From assembly GCA_021795275.1 (NCBI GenBank), contig JAJYPO010000048.1, positions 1-14,133 on the forward strand: a stretch of DNA of 14,133 nucleotides, in the 5' to 3' direction. The stretch is from Nitrospirota bacterium (GTDB taxonomy: Bacteria > Nitrospirota_A > Leptospirillia > Leptospirillales > Leptospirillaceae). The notes beneath the pieces are model-generated. The model was not told the DNA's origin. It worked only from the letters and a program-made list of their open reading frames with translations, and did no database searches. Below are positions 7,248-14,133 of the stretch, piece after piece (the stretch's first letter is position 1; the number at the start of each line of letters is the position of its first letter). A program made the translations under genes and the position numbers.

Positions 7248-9809
7248 GTGTCGACCACCCTTTTTTTCCTTTCCTATTCTTTCCGAAACCTCCGGCGAAC
7301 GCCTCTTGCCACCCTCCTGACCCTGTTCGGGATCTCGCTCGGGACCGCCATCGTCCTGGCCATTGTGCAAGCCGACAAAAGCTCGCTCCTCTCCTTCAAG
7401 AACGCCATCAACCATGTCCGCGACCCGGCCGTTCTCTCCCTCGTCGCTCCAGCGGGAACTTTTTTTTCCGACACGACCATCGATGCCCTCGAACATTCGC
7501 TGGGCCCCGCTCCCTTCCGGATCTCGCCCCTCCTTGAACTCACTGTGGTCTATCACGGACAGACCTTCCTCCTGAAAGGACTCGACTTTCTCGAGAGCGC
7601 CGACCGGCCTCCCGGAAAAAATGACCAGGATATTCTTGGCGTTCAGGGCGGAATTTACCTCCCGCCCCGCACGCTTTCGCGCTGGGGTCTTCGCAAGGGG
7701 GAACGGATCCGGGTCTCCTACGGAACGACCACCGTTCCCCTCGAGGTCCTGGGTGAAATCCCCGATACCATCCGCTCCCGGATGCTTCCCCGGAACACCT
7801 TCCTGGTCGACCTCTCCTGGGCCCAGGCCCTCTTCGGAAAAAGCGGCCGGCTCACCCGAATCGATCTTCTGTGGGACGGTCCTCCCGGCCAGAAACCCCG
7901 GCCAACGTTCGTAGCGGCGGAAGCCTCGACCCTCCGATCCCTTTTTCACAAGAAGCTTCTGGTCCTCTCCCGGCAGGCCCGGAAAAACCAGTACGACTCG
8001 ATGCTCGCGGCCTATCGCTCCAATCTCATGGCCCTCTCCCTTGTGGCCTTTCTGGTGGCCTACTTCCTGATCGGAAACACCCTCCTGCTCTTCGTCGTCC
8101 GGCGACGCGCCGAAATTGCAACCCTTCGCCTGCTCGGGGTCACCGCCCGGGAGATCCGGGTTCTCCTGGCCTTCGAAGCGGCCTGGTTCGGCCTTCTCGG
8201 CGGGGTGTTCGGTCTTTTGTGGGGACAGTTCCTGGCCCGGATCACCCTCAAGGCCGTCCAGAGGACGATCGCCACGATGTTCCTGCCCCCGCATCTTCTG
8301 CCCGTCGGAACCTCTTTGGCCGAGGACCTCCTGGCCCTCCTCTTCTCCATCGGCGTATCCCTTCTCGCCATCGCGGGCCCCCTTCGGGAGGCGACCCGCA
8401 TTCCTCCGGTCCTGGGGCTCTCCCGCATCCAGGAGGAAGAAGATCAGAGCAGGCGGCAGAAGACCTTCTGGGCCCTCTTCGTTTTTTTCGGACTTCTGAG
8501 CTTTGGTCTGACCCGACTTCCCGCCTTTCACCGATTCCCCTGGGGGGGATATGCCGCCGCCCTTTTCGCGGTCTTTTCGGGAAGCTTTCTGATCCCGGCC
8601 CTTCTGGGAGCCCTTTCTCCCCTCTTCCGGGGAATCTCTTCCCGCATGACAGATCCTGTTCATTCCCTCTCCCTGTCCGCCTTCACGGCGACGATCAGCC
8701 GGACCCGGATCGCGATCTCGGGGGTGATGGCGAGCCTCGGCATGGTGATCGGCATCGTCGTCATGATCGCCTCCTTCGAAAAAACCCTGAACCTCTGGAT
8801 CGACCAGAATCTCAAGGCCGACGTCTATATCAAGCCCGCCACCTGCCTCTCCTCCTACTGCTCCGAGACCCTCTCCAACGCTATCACCGGGACGATCTCC
8901 CGAAATCCCCTCGTGGACCGGGTGGCCCGCTACACCCTCTTGTCGGCCACCATCGGATCGAAGCCCTCCTACCTTGCCTACTCGGACCTCGACCGATTCT
9001 ACAGGAACATTCCCCTGCCCCTGGTCGGATCCGGCCCCTCCGCTCCGCTCTTGCAAGCCTTCATGAAGGGCCAGGGCGTGCTGGTCTCCGAACCCTTCGC
9101 CAACCGCTTCGGCAAGGATGTCGGAGATCCGGTCACCTATCCGTCCAGAAACGGGCCGGTCACCCGCCCCATCCTCGGGATCTACCGGGACTACTCCACC
9201 ATCGAGGGAATCGTCCTTCTCCCCTATGGGCTTCTCGCCTCCGAGCAGGGAGAGACCGCACCCTCCAACCTCTCGGTTTTTCTCAAGAAACCGGATCAGG
9301 TCGACGCCTTCGAAGCCAGCCTTAACCGCTCCCTCTCTCCGGAGACCCATCTCCTGATCCGGTCGCAGAACGGTCTCCGAAACCGGATCCTCGAAGTCTT
9401 CCATCAATCCTTCTCCGTCACCTACGCCTTGCTCGCGATCGCGATCGTGGTCTCGATCTTCGGGGTTTCGAACTCCCTTGTCCTTCTTCTCTACGAGCGG
9501 CGCAAGGAGTTCGCCCTCTATCGCTATCTGGGACTTTTGTACCGGGAAAAGATCCGAATGCTCCTTATTGAGACGACCCTCATCGTCCTGTGGGGGATCC
9601 TTTTGGGGGTGTTGCTGGGACTTCTCGTGGGGGCCATCATCGTCTTCGTCATCAACAGGGAGGCCTTCGGATGGACCATCCTCTGGGAGCTTCCTAAAAA
9701 GGATATCCTGCTTCTCTGCGCCCTTCTCTTCGCCGCATCCCTCCTGTCGCTGGCAGCTCCGGCCCTGCTCCTGAAGCGGGACAAGACCCTCGCTGGGGAG
9801 CGGCTGTGA
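7248..9809 (+). CDS. FtsX/MacB-like ABC permease, double-length (AttF-AttG fusion type)
   Basis: An 853-residue membrane protein starting at GTG 7248, 6 nt after the ATPase. The start has no strong ribosome site, so translation is probably coupled. About ten hydrophobic helices are visible: near 19-41, 258-285, 308-333, 360-380, 405-423, 433-460, 488-512, 722-748, 771-803 and 818-842. Two large periplasmic domains lie between helices 1-2 (about 42-257) and between helices 7-8 (about 513-721). Each half has the FtsX-domain pattern with a short cytoplasmic motif after a helix: RRRAEIATLRLLGVTAREI at 285-303 and RRKEFALYRYLGLLYREKI at 751-769. So it is two MacB/FtsX-type modules in one chain. 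In AttEFGH systems the two permeases are usually separate; here a fusion is inferred. The stop overlaps the lipocalin gene start by 4 nt (GTGA). Confidence 0.88.
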   Translation: MSTTLFFLSYSFRNLRRTPLATLLTLFGISLGTAIVLAIVQADKSSLLSFKNAINHVRDPAVLSLVAPAGTFFSDTTIDALEHSLGPAPFRISPLLELTVVYHGQTFLLKGLDFLESADRPPGKNDQDILGVQGGIYLPPRTLSRWGLRKGERIRVSYGTTTVPLEVLGEIPDTIRSRMLPRNTFLVDLSWAQALFGKSGRLTRIDLLWDGPPGQKPRPTFVAAEASTLRSLFHKKLLVLSRQARKNQYDSMLAAYRSNLMALSLVAFLVAYFLIGNTLLLFVVRRRAEIATLRLLGVTAREIRVLLAFEAAWFGLLGGVFGLLWGQFLARITLKAVQRTIATMFLPPHLLPVGTSLAEDLLALLFSIGVSLLAIAGPLREATRIPPVLGLSRIQEEEDQSRRQKTFWALFVFFGLLSFGLTRLPAFHRFPWGGYAAALFAVFSGSFLIPALLGALSPLFRGISSRMTDPVHSLSLSAFTATISRTRIAISGVMASLGMVIGIVVMIASFEKTLNLWIDQNLKADVYIKPATCLSSYCSETLSNAITGTISRNPLVDRVARYTLLSATIGSKPSYLAYSDLDRFYRNIPLPLVGSGPSAPLLQAFMKGQGVLVSEPFANRFGKDVGDPVTYPSRNGPVTRPILGIYRDYSTIEGIVLLPYGLLASEQGETAPSNLSVFLKKPDQVDAFEASLNRSLSPETHLLIRSQNGLRNRILEVFHQSFSVTYALLAIAIVVSIFGVSNSLVLLLYERRKEFALYRYLGLLYREKIRMLLIETTLIVLWGILLGVLLGLLVGAIIVFVINREAFGWTILWELPKKDILLLCALLFAASLLSLAAPALLLKRDKTLAGERL

Positions 9810-10918
9810 AGAGGCGGCTTTCGATTCCCCTGCTTCTGCTCCTCCTTCTGGGAGGAGTCTGTCTTCCCGCACGAGGGAACGCCGCCGAACCATCAAAGCT
9901 CTGGACCCATCTCCGACCCCATCCGGACTATCCTGTCGAATGGTGGTATATGACGGGGTACCTCGAAACGGAGAAAAAACGCCACTTCGGATTCCAGGCG
10001 ACCTTCTTCCGGATGACGACAAAGATCGGACGAAAGCCTTCCACCCAAACGGCGAACAGCCCATGGAGCCCGAAAGAGATCTTCGGGTTCCACGGGGCTC
10101 TTTCCGATCTCGACAGGAAGACCTTTCTTTCGACCGAAAGGGAAAGACGGGGGTTTTCCCGCTCGGTTTTAGCCCAGGAAACTCCTTTTTCCGTCCGGAT
10201 CGGTCGGAACCGTCTCGAACACATTCCCCCTGATTCTAAGGCCCTTTCGCTCGGATTCCGGGTGGCCAACAGGAGCTATGACCTCAAACTCTCCCCCGAG
10301 TCCCCCCCGATCTGGCACGCGGCCCAAAAGAAATTCTTCACGGGCCCTGGGGCCGCAGACTGGGCCTACTATTACTCCTATCCCCTGGTCACGATCACCG
10401 GAACGGTCACGACCGTTCTCCCCGACGGAAAAACACATACCGAAGCCGTTCGTGGCCAGTGCTGGTTCGACCACGAATGGATGCGGAGCACCCTGGCCAA
10501 GGATCAGATCGGCTGGATCTGGGTCTGGGGATGGAACAAAACCAACACCGAAGGCGTCATGGTCTACCAGATGCTGAACCGGGGGGCAACGCTCTCGCCC
10601 TTCCACCGGGCAACCCTGATCAAGAAAGACGGAGATACGTGGACCGTGACCCGAACCGACAAGGTGTTCTTTAGGGGAACGCTAAAAGACCGGTGTCTGG
10701 ATCTCAACCGGATTGCATTTCGGGTCGGTCCGGACATTCGTCTCAGGGTCCGTCCGGAGATCGAGCGGCAACAGTTGACCGGAGCCGTATCCTACTGGGA
10801 GGGGGCCTCCAAAATCATGCTCGAAAACAAGGGAAGAATCGAGAGCGGGAAAGGGTATCTGGAGGTGACGGGGCTTGAGAGCATAAGACATGGGTCTCTC
10901 TGCCGGAATAAGCCATAA
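9806..10918 (+). CDS. Secreted CrtC/AttH-type lipocalin-like protein (altered 3' end)
   Basis: Encodes 370 residues from GTG 9806, with GGGGAG about 5 nt upstream and a 4-nt overlap with the permease. A signal peptide is clear: Lys/Arg at 2-4, a Leu-rich core at 8-20 and cleavage after Asn-Ala-Ala at about 27. Family motifs are HPDYPVEWWYMTGYL (39-53), FGFQATFFR (61-69), YYSYPLVTITGTV (189-201), GQCWFDHEWMRSTL (217-230) and YWEGA (330-334). These define the two-lipocalin-domain CrtC/AttH family, which includes carotenoid 1,2-hydratases and AttH proteins tied to LolD/FtsX-type transporters. The neighbours favour an AttH-like periplasmic role in handling a lipid or hydrophobic ligand over carotenoid chemistry. 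Relatives usually end soon after GYLELTGY. Here GYLEVTG (350-356) is followed by about 14 unrelated residues that appear to be read-through into the adjoining transposase remnant. Confidence 0.85.
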   Translation: MKRRLSIPLLLLLLLGGVCLPARGNAAEPSKLWTHLRPHPDYPVEWWYMTGYLETEKKRHFGFQATFFRMTTKIGRKPSTQTANSPWSPKEIFGFHGALSDLDRKTFLSTERERRGFSRSVLAQETPFSVRIGRNRLEHIPPDSKALSLGFRVANRSYDLKLSPESPPIWHAAQKKFFTGPGAADWAYYYSYPLVTITGTVTTVLPDGKTHTEAVRGQCWFDHEWMRSTLAKDQIGWIWVWGWNKTNTEGVMVYQMLNRGATLSPFHRATLIKKDGDTWTVTRTDKVFFRGTLKDRCLDLNRIAFRVGPDIRLRVRPEIERQQLTGAVSYWEGASKIMLENKGRIESGKGYLEVTGLESIRHGSLCRNKP

Positions 10919-11366
10919 GAGAGTAGATGCCTGACCTTTACCCATATCTCCGCCGCTTGGGCACCTGAGATGTGGAACCGGCCCCGTCGCATCTTTTCCA
11001 GAATTTCCAAAAATTCGGCGATGTTCTCGAGTGTCTTCCCCCCCTTCCAGAGCACTTCGGTACCGGGCTCCCCGTCTCCCTTGCGTCCCAGAAACCCGCC
11101 CATCTTGGCCGTCATCCGGATCGCTTCCCGAAGGGTAGGGGGCGTCTCCGGCGGCGAGGGTTCTTGCTGTGGAAGATGCACAGGGCCTTTCACTCCGCCT
11201 CCTCGAAGAAAACCGTGCAAGGAGCGTCGGGGATCTCCCGTCCCAGCTTCGTCAAGTAGAAGAGTCTCCATGCCACCACCATGTCGATCGCCAGACAGGC
11301 TTTGAGGCGAGGATCGTTGCAAAGTTGCCGGTCTTCGATACGGCACCCAGACTTGAGCGTCCGGTT
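10915..11366 (-). pseudogene. IS4-family transposase C-terminal fragment with nonsense codon and frameshift
   Basis: Read on the minus strand from about 11366, the frame gives NRTLKSGCRIEDRQL, then ACLAIDMVVAWRLF and CTVFFEEAE. A TGA at 11190-11192 stands where relatives have Trp, and KALCIFHSKNP continues beyond it. After a 1-nt loss at about 11154-11166 the neighbouring frame continues ETPPTLREAIRMTAKMGGFLGRK, then GEPGTEVLWKGG and a helical tail. LKSGCRIE, LAIDMVVAWR and GGFLGRKGDGEPG are typical of the C-terminal half of IS4-family (Tn5-like) transposases. The N-terminal half, with most of the catalytic core, is missing: similarity breaks off at about 11363-11369, exactly where the second IS200-type element begins. 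Where the frame truly ends toward 10915 is not clear. It is a dead gene. Confidence 0.75.
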
Positions 11367-11409
11367 TAATCCACCGGCTTTATCCGGTCCGCTTTAGCTG
11401 CCATAATAA

Positions 11410-11431
11410 CTGCACCGGAAAGGAGGTGCAG
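11410..11431 (+). promoter_or_regulatory. Stem-loop over the TnpA ribosome site (second IS200-type element)
   Basis: CTGCACC (11410-11416) and GGTGCAG (11425-11431) form a perfect 7-bp stem with an 8-nt loop, ending 1 nt before the ATG. The Shine-Dalgarno AAAGGAGG spans the loop and the start of the 3' arm, so folding would partly block ribosome binding. It is a different sequence from the hairpin of the first element but sits in the same place relative to the start codon. Confidence 0.65.
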
Positions 11432-11432
11432 G

Positions 11433-11863
11433 ATGGAATATCGATATGGGAGTCCTACTGACTTTCAGATCGAATACCATTTCGTATGGGTGACAAAATA
11501 CCGGTACAAGGTGTTGACGGGAGAGGTCGCGGAGAGGGTCCGGGGTTTGGTGAGGGAGACCTGCGAAGCGTTTGAGATCCGGATCATCAAGGGAGTGGTA
11601 AGCCAGGATCACGTGCATATTATGGTGAGCAGCCCACCGACCCTGGCGCCGAGTGAGATTATGAGGCGGCTCAAAGGGAGGACGTCGAACAAGCTGTTCG
11701 AGGAATTTGCCCACATACGGAAGAGATACTGGGGACAGCATTTTTGGGCAAGAGGGTATTTCTGTGCAAGGTGGGGCAAATGACGGAGGAAATGATCAAG
11801 ACCTATTTGGAGCATCACTTTGAGCCGCGTCCCAATGATGATTTCCGGATGGAAGGGGAGTAG
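11433..11863 (+). pseudogene. tnpA: IS200-type Y1 transposase TnpA with a single-base frameshift
   Basis: The uninterrupted frame runs from ATG 11433 to a TGA at 11781-11783 (116 residues). It contains EYHFVWVTKYRYKVLTG, KGVVSQDHVHIMVSSPP with the HVH metal-binding motif, LKGRTSNKLFEEF and RYWGQHFWARGYFCA. Right after that it breaks. Relatives continue with a ThrValGly-type residue series, and in this DNA the expected continuation QMTEEMIKTYLEHHFEPRPN is found one frame over, ending at TAG 11861-11863. The loss of one nucleotide near 11768-11773 explains both. The catalytic tyrosine would be the Tyr of IKTYLEHH, so it lies beyond the shift and the protein as read is inactive. Restored, it would be about 143 residues, normal for the family. 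A programmed shift is possible but nothing supports it. Confidence 0.82.
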
Positions 11864-11864
11864 G

Positions 11865-11904
11865 ACGCGTCGTTCAGGCGACGCGTATCCGGACTTCCAG
11901 TCCG
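11865..11904 (+). repeat. Tandem hairpins at the 3' side of IS200-type element 2
   Basis: Two adjacent perfect inverted repeats: ACGCGTCG / CGACGCGT with a 6-nt loop (11865-11886) and CGGAC / GTCCG with a 5-nt loop (11890-11904). They follow the restored tnpA stop by 1 nt. They may be right-end recognition structures, or a stem that blocks read-through; no T-run follows, so a standard intrinsic terminator is unlikely. Confidence 0.5.
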
Positions 11905-11945
11905 CAATACGAACCCGCCTGCTTTAGCTGGGGGTTGTTAACGAT

Positions 11946-12112
11946 AAATAATTTTTATTGTATTTTATTTGTTATGGAAAATCAGGTTTGGAAGTGGTAT
12001 TCTTCGAAAGAAGAGTAAGGGTAAGAGGGAAGGGAAGGGCCATTTTTCCAAAGTCTTTTCGAAGGCAATGTCCAGTCCACTGTCTGTCGAATCCCGAAGG
12101 AGGAAGGCGGGA
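11946..12112 (+). other. AT-rich leader of the downstream gene
   Basis: Starts with about 35 bases very rich in A+T (11941-11975), the likely promoter area of the following gene, although no -10/-35 pair with good spacing stands out. The reading frame of the downstream gene is open back to 11969, but that extension is highly basic and lacks a ribosome site, so I treat it as non-coding. Confidence 0.35.
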
Positions 12113-13483
12113 ATGGTCATCTTTTCGAAACCACCCATCATCCGGGACGTCTCTTCCTGGAAAATGATCCTCGAAGAGACGGACGATTCCTCTTCCCTCG
12201 TGTTCTTTGTGGCCGATTCCTCGGGGCGTCTCGCGATCTTCTCCCGGAACCTCCCCCACCTTGCCAGACTGTCCCTTCAAGCCCTTTCGAGTTCGTCGGT
12301 GAGAGAACTCCTTGCCTCCCTTCGGGGTGGACAGGGCGAAGAGGCTCCGCTCTCCGACTTCATGGAGTTTCCCGGAGCGAACGGCGCGGGTAAGCGCCTG
12401 GCCTGGTGGAGATTTTCCTTCGAGCAGCTTCCCTCGCCGGCAGGAATCTACTTTCTCTATGCGGTACCCGAGTCCTCCCAATCGACGCAGTGGAAGATCT
12501 CGGTCGAGCATCTCATCCAGAAAAAACTCAAGAAATTGAAGTTGGCCGCCTCCCAAATTCTTCTCGACACGTTCGACGAGGAGACCCTTTCGACGGGGGT
12601 CCGCCAGATCATGGACTGGGAGGATCCGCACCTCCGCTCGAACAGGATTATCCTCCCCGACGGTCATGTCCTGTCCGATCAGTCTCGGCCGGTCTACCTC
12701 AGGTACGAATGGGAGGAGGGAGATATCCGGATGCATTCTGAGCCTCCCGTCTACGGAACCCAGATTTTTTTCCGGAATCTTGTCGGTTACGGTCCCCGGC
12801 CCGCGATGGTTGTCCACACAGAGAAGGTCTGGCAATACGAAGTTCTTTTCCCTCTCAGCTGGCACATCCACATCCTGGGATGGGTCGGGGTTCCCCTGCC
12901 CGGCCTCGACTGGTGGAGGCGTCCCGTAAGGTTCAACTTCGAGGAGATGATCCGCGGTCTTGGAGATGCCCTCGGAGAGTCCCGGATGCTTCTCGGACTC
13001 TTTCCGCACTACGATATCCAGGGCGGGATTTTCGGAGAGGCGAGCTTCGTCGACCTGATCGACTCCATGCTCGCCCATAAAAAGCCGAGGCCGTTCCTGC
13101 TTCTTCTTGTCCGGTGCCGCGACGCCGAACATCTTCCGCATCTCGCGGGATCTCTCATGCGCACAAAAAGGGTTATGGATGTCATGAGCCGGGTTCCTCA
13201 GGGACTCGTTCTTCTTTTTCCCGACCAGGACCTCTCCCGCCAGAGGTGTATCGAAAGGCGGTACCGGGGAGTGGTCGAAGGGCTGTGTTCCGAGAAACCA
13301 GGAATGGCTTGTTCCCTGGCTTCCGTCCACATCTCCTCGTCTCTTTCCGGTACGTTTGGCAGAGATCTCTTGAACGAACTTGTCGACGGTCCGGCCGAGA
13401 ACCTCGCCTTCTCCGGGACCGAGAGCTGTTCCGGGACCCTCCCGGAGGAGTTTTTGGACTTTCCCGCTTCCATTGCATACTAG
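12113..13483 (+). CDS. Uncharacterised protein; PAS-like N-terminus and degenerate GGDEF-like C-terminus (tentative)
   Basis: Encodes 456 residues from ATG 12113, chosen because AGGAGGAAGG lies just upstream; an ATG at 12068 and one at 11969 are in frame but have weaker sites. No signal peptide or clear membrane segment is seen, so it is probably cytoplasmic. Residues about 18-120 read like a PAS fold (LVFFVADSSGRLAIFSRN near 29-46). A short basic helix (137-143, KKLKKLK) joins it to a middle part I cannot place. Residues about 325-432 resemble a GGDEF domain in pattern: FLLLLVRCRD, then RTKRVMDVMSR, then GLVLLFPDQD where a cyclase would have GGDEF and a strand, then SLASVHISSSL and a final helix. 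The GGDEF signature itself is absent, so no diguanylate cyclase activity is expected. It stands alone, converging with icd. The domain calls are pattern-based inference. Confidence 0.6.
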   Translation: MVIFSKPPIIRDVSSWKMILEETDDSSSLVFFVADSSGRLAIFSRNLPHLARLSLQALSSSSVRELLASLRGGQGEEAPLSDFMEFPGANGAGKRLAWWRFSFEQLPSPAGIYFLYAVPESSQSTQWKISVEHLIQKKLKKLKLAASQILLDTFDEETLSTGVRQIMDWEDPHLRSNRIILPDGHVLSDQSRPVYLRYEWEEGDIRMHSEPPVYGTQIFFRNLVGYGPRPAMVVHTEKVWQYEVLFPLSWHIHILGWVGVPLPGLDWWRRPVRFNFEEMIRGLGDALGESRMLLGLFPHYDIQGGIFGEASFVDLIDSMLAHKKPRPFLLLLVRCRDAEHLPHLAGSLMRTKRVMDVMSRVPQGLVLLFPDQDLSRQRCIERRYRGVVEGLCSEKPGMACSLASVHISSSLSGTFGRDLLNELVDGPAENLAFSGTESCSGTLPEEFLDFPASIAY

Positions 13484-13552
13484 CATTTCCTGGAGAAGGG
13501 GAAAGGTGGGGCCATTCTGGCTGATCCTTCAGGGAAAAACTTCCGAAAACAG

Positions 13553-13583
13553 AAAGGGGGCCCCAAAAGGGCCCCCTTTTTTT
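13553..13583. terminator. Strong bidirectional intrinsic terminator
   Basis: AAAGGGGGCCC (13553-13563) pairs perfectly with GGGCCCCCTTT (13569-13579) across a 5-nt loop, an 11-bp stem. On the plus strand it runs into seven T residues (13577-13583). On the minus strand the stem is followed by a TTT-rich start of the opposite tail (the A-run at 13553-13555 and beyond). It lies between convergent genes ending at 13483 and 13608, so it can serve both, more strongly in the plus direction. Confidence 0.9.
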
Positions 13584-13607
13584 AATTTCTCGAGCTTGAA
13601 TAAGGTC

Positions 13608-14133
13608 TTACATGTTGGCGATGATCTCGGTGCCGAACTGGGAGCACTTGACCTCGGTGGCCCCTTCAAGCTGGCGGGCGAAGTCGTATGTGACCTTTTT
13701 CTTCTGGATGGCGTTCTTCACGCCCTTCAGGATGAGGTCGGCCGCTTCCTTCCATCCGAGGTACCGGAACATCATCTCTCCGGAGAGAATGACCGCGCCC
13801 GGGTTGACCTTGTCCTGGCCGGCATACTTGGGGGCCGTTCCATGGGTCGCCTCGAAGCCGGCGAATCCGGTTTCGTAGTTGATGTTGGCGCCGGGAGCGA
13901 TCCCGATTCCGCCGACCTGGGCCGCGAGGGCGTCGGAGAGGTAGTCCCCGTTCAGGTTCAGGGTGGCGATCACATCATATTCCTCGGCCCGGAGAAGGAT
14001 CTTTTGCAGGAAGGCGTCGGCGATCTCGTCTCTGATCAGGAGCTTGCCGGCCGGAGGATTTCCGCCGCAGTCGTCCCAACTCACAGTCTTGTCGCCGAAC
14101 TCCTCCTTGGCGACCTCGTATCCCCATTTGCGG
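13608..14133 (-). CDS. icd: Isocitrate dehydrogenase (NADP-type), C-terminal part, truncated by the right edge
   Basis: The C-terminal 175 residues are visible; the N-terminal half lies beyond the window. The sequence follows bacterial Icd closely: [75 protein letters not shown] and a C-terminus ending [29 protein letters not shown] contains the Asp residues that bind the metal, and the HGTAPKYAG stretch binds the adenine of the coenzyme; with Lys and Tyr in this stretch, NADP is the expected coenzyme. The enzyme oxidises isocitrate to 2-oxoglutarate in the TCA cycle. It is a core chromosomal gene and marks the non-mobile end of the window. A stem-loop terminator lies 25 nt beyond its stop. 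Confidence 0.96.
   Translation of the reverse strand, partial: RKWGYEVAKEEFGDKTVSWDDCGGNPPAGKLLIRDEIADAFLQKILLRAEEYDVIATLNLNGDYLSDALAAQVGGIGIAPGANINYETGFAGFEATHGTAPKYAGQDKVNPGAVILSGEMMFRYLGWKEAADLILKGVKNAIQKKKVTYDFARQLEGATEVKCSQFGTEIIANM

Larger units (their letters stand above)
11364..11945 (+). mobile_element. IS200-type element 2 (boundaries approximate)
   Basis: The element carries one tnpA gene and small stem-loops at both ends. On the left is ACCGG (11373-11377) with CCGGT (11384-11388). On the right are a perfect 8-bp hairpin, ACGCGTCG (11865-11872) with CGACGCGT (11879-11886), a 5-bp hairpin at 11890-11904, and an imperfect stem around CTTTAG at 11913-11936. The 10-mer GCTTTAGCTG occurs at both ends (11391-11400 and 11921-11930). 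The left boundary is set by where the IS4-family reading frame breaks, about 11364. The right boundary is estimated from the change to AT-rich DNA. The missing half of the IS4 gene does not resume on the far side, so a deletion accompanied or followed the insertion. Confidence 0.6.

Noticed and set aside
9430..9450. A GCGATCGC palindrome run resembling the HIP1 repeat
   Set aside because: Only one occurrence was noticed, inside a transmembrane-coding stretch of the permease; it fits codon use and is not a repeat family here.
7050..10064. A 1004-codon open frame on the minus strand opposite the ABC transporter and lipocalin genes
   Set aside because: It is antisense to genes with clear motifs, is extremely rich in Gly, Glu, Arg and Asp with no recognisable domain, and is the usual product of GC-rich codon use on the sense strand.
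11972..13486. A 504-codon minus-strand frame mirroring the orphan gene almost exactly
   Set aside because: The plus-strand frame has a good ribosome site and a terminator after it and gives a more protein-like composition. The mirror frame has a shadow-type composition and no ribosome-site support. The plus gene itself is not strongly identified, so this is a judgement.

Overview
The window is a GC-rich bacterial segment with dense, overlapping genes and frequent GTG starts. The isocitrate dehydrogenase and the overall style suggest a Nitrospirota-type acidophile such as Leptospirillum. That placement is inference from sequence feel, not from a search.

Left part (1 to about 4650, minus strand): five overlapping or tightly packed genes form a type IV secretion (conjugation) block in the classical order VirB2-, VirB3-, VirB4-, VirB5- and VirB6-like. 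Only the VirB4 ATPase is identified strongly by sequence. The others rest on topology, size and order. The VirB6-like gene runs off the left edge. A -24/-12 (sigma-54 type) promoter-like sequence lies just upstream of the pilin gene. No relaxase, coupling protein or VirB7-11 gene is visible here.

Middle left (about 4820 to 5610): degraded mobile DNA, all minus strand. It holds an IS200/IS605-type Y1 transposase with a lost C-terminus and, behind it, a frameshifted fragment of an unrelated DDE transposase.

Centre (5656 to 10918, plus strand): a four-gene operon with start/stop overlaps or 6-nt gaps. It encodes a beta-hydroxyacid dehydrogenase, a LolD/MacB-type ATPase, a double FtsX-type permease in one chain, and a secreted CrtC/AttH-type lipocalin-like protein. 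The last three resemble an AttEFGH-type export system with the two permeases fused. The dehydrogenase in front is the unusual member.

Middle right (about 10890 to 11945): a second insertion-sequence graveyard. A minus-strand IS4-family transposase C-terminal fragment (one nonsense codon, one frameshift) abuts the 3' end of the lipocalin gene. It is cut on its other side by a second IS200-type element whose transposase has a 1-nt frameshift just before the catalytic tyrosine.

Right part (12113 to 14133): a 456-residue protein I do not recognise confidently, with a PAS-like start and a degenerate GGDEF-like end. It converges on the 3' part of isocitrate dehydrogenase (icd, minus strand), and a strong bidirectional terminator lies between them.
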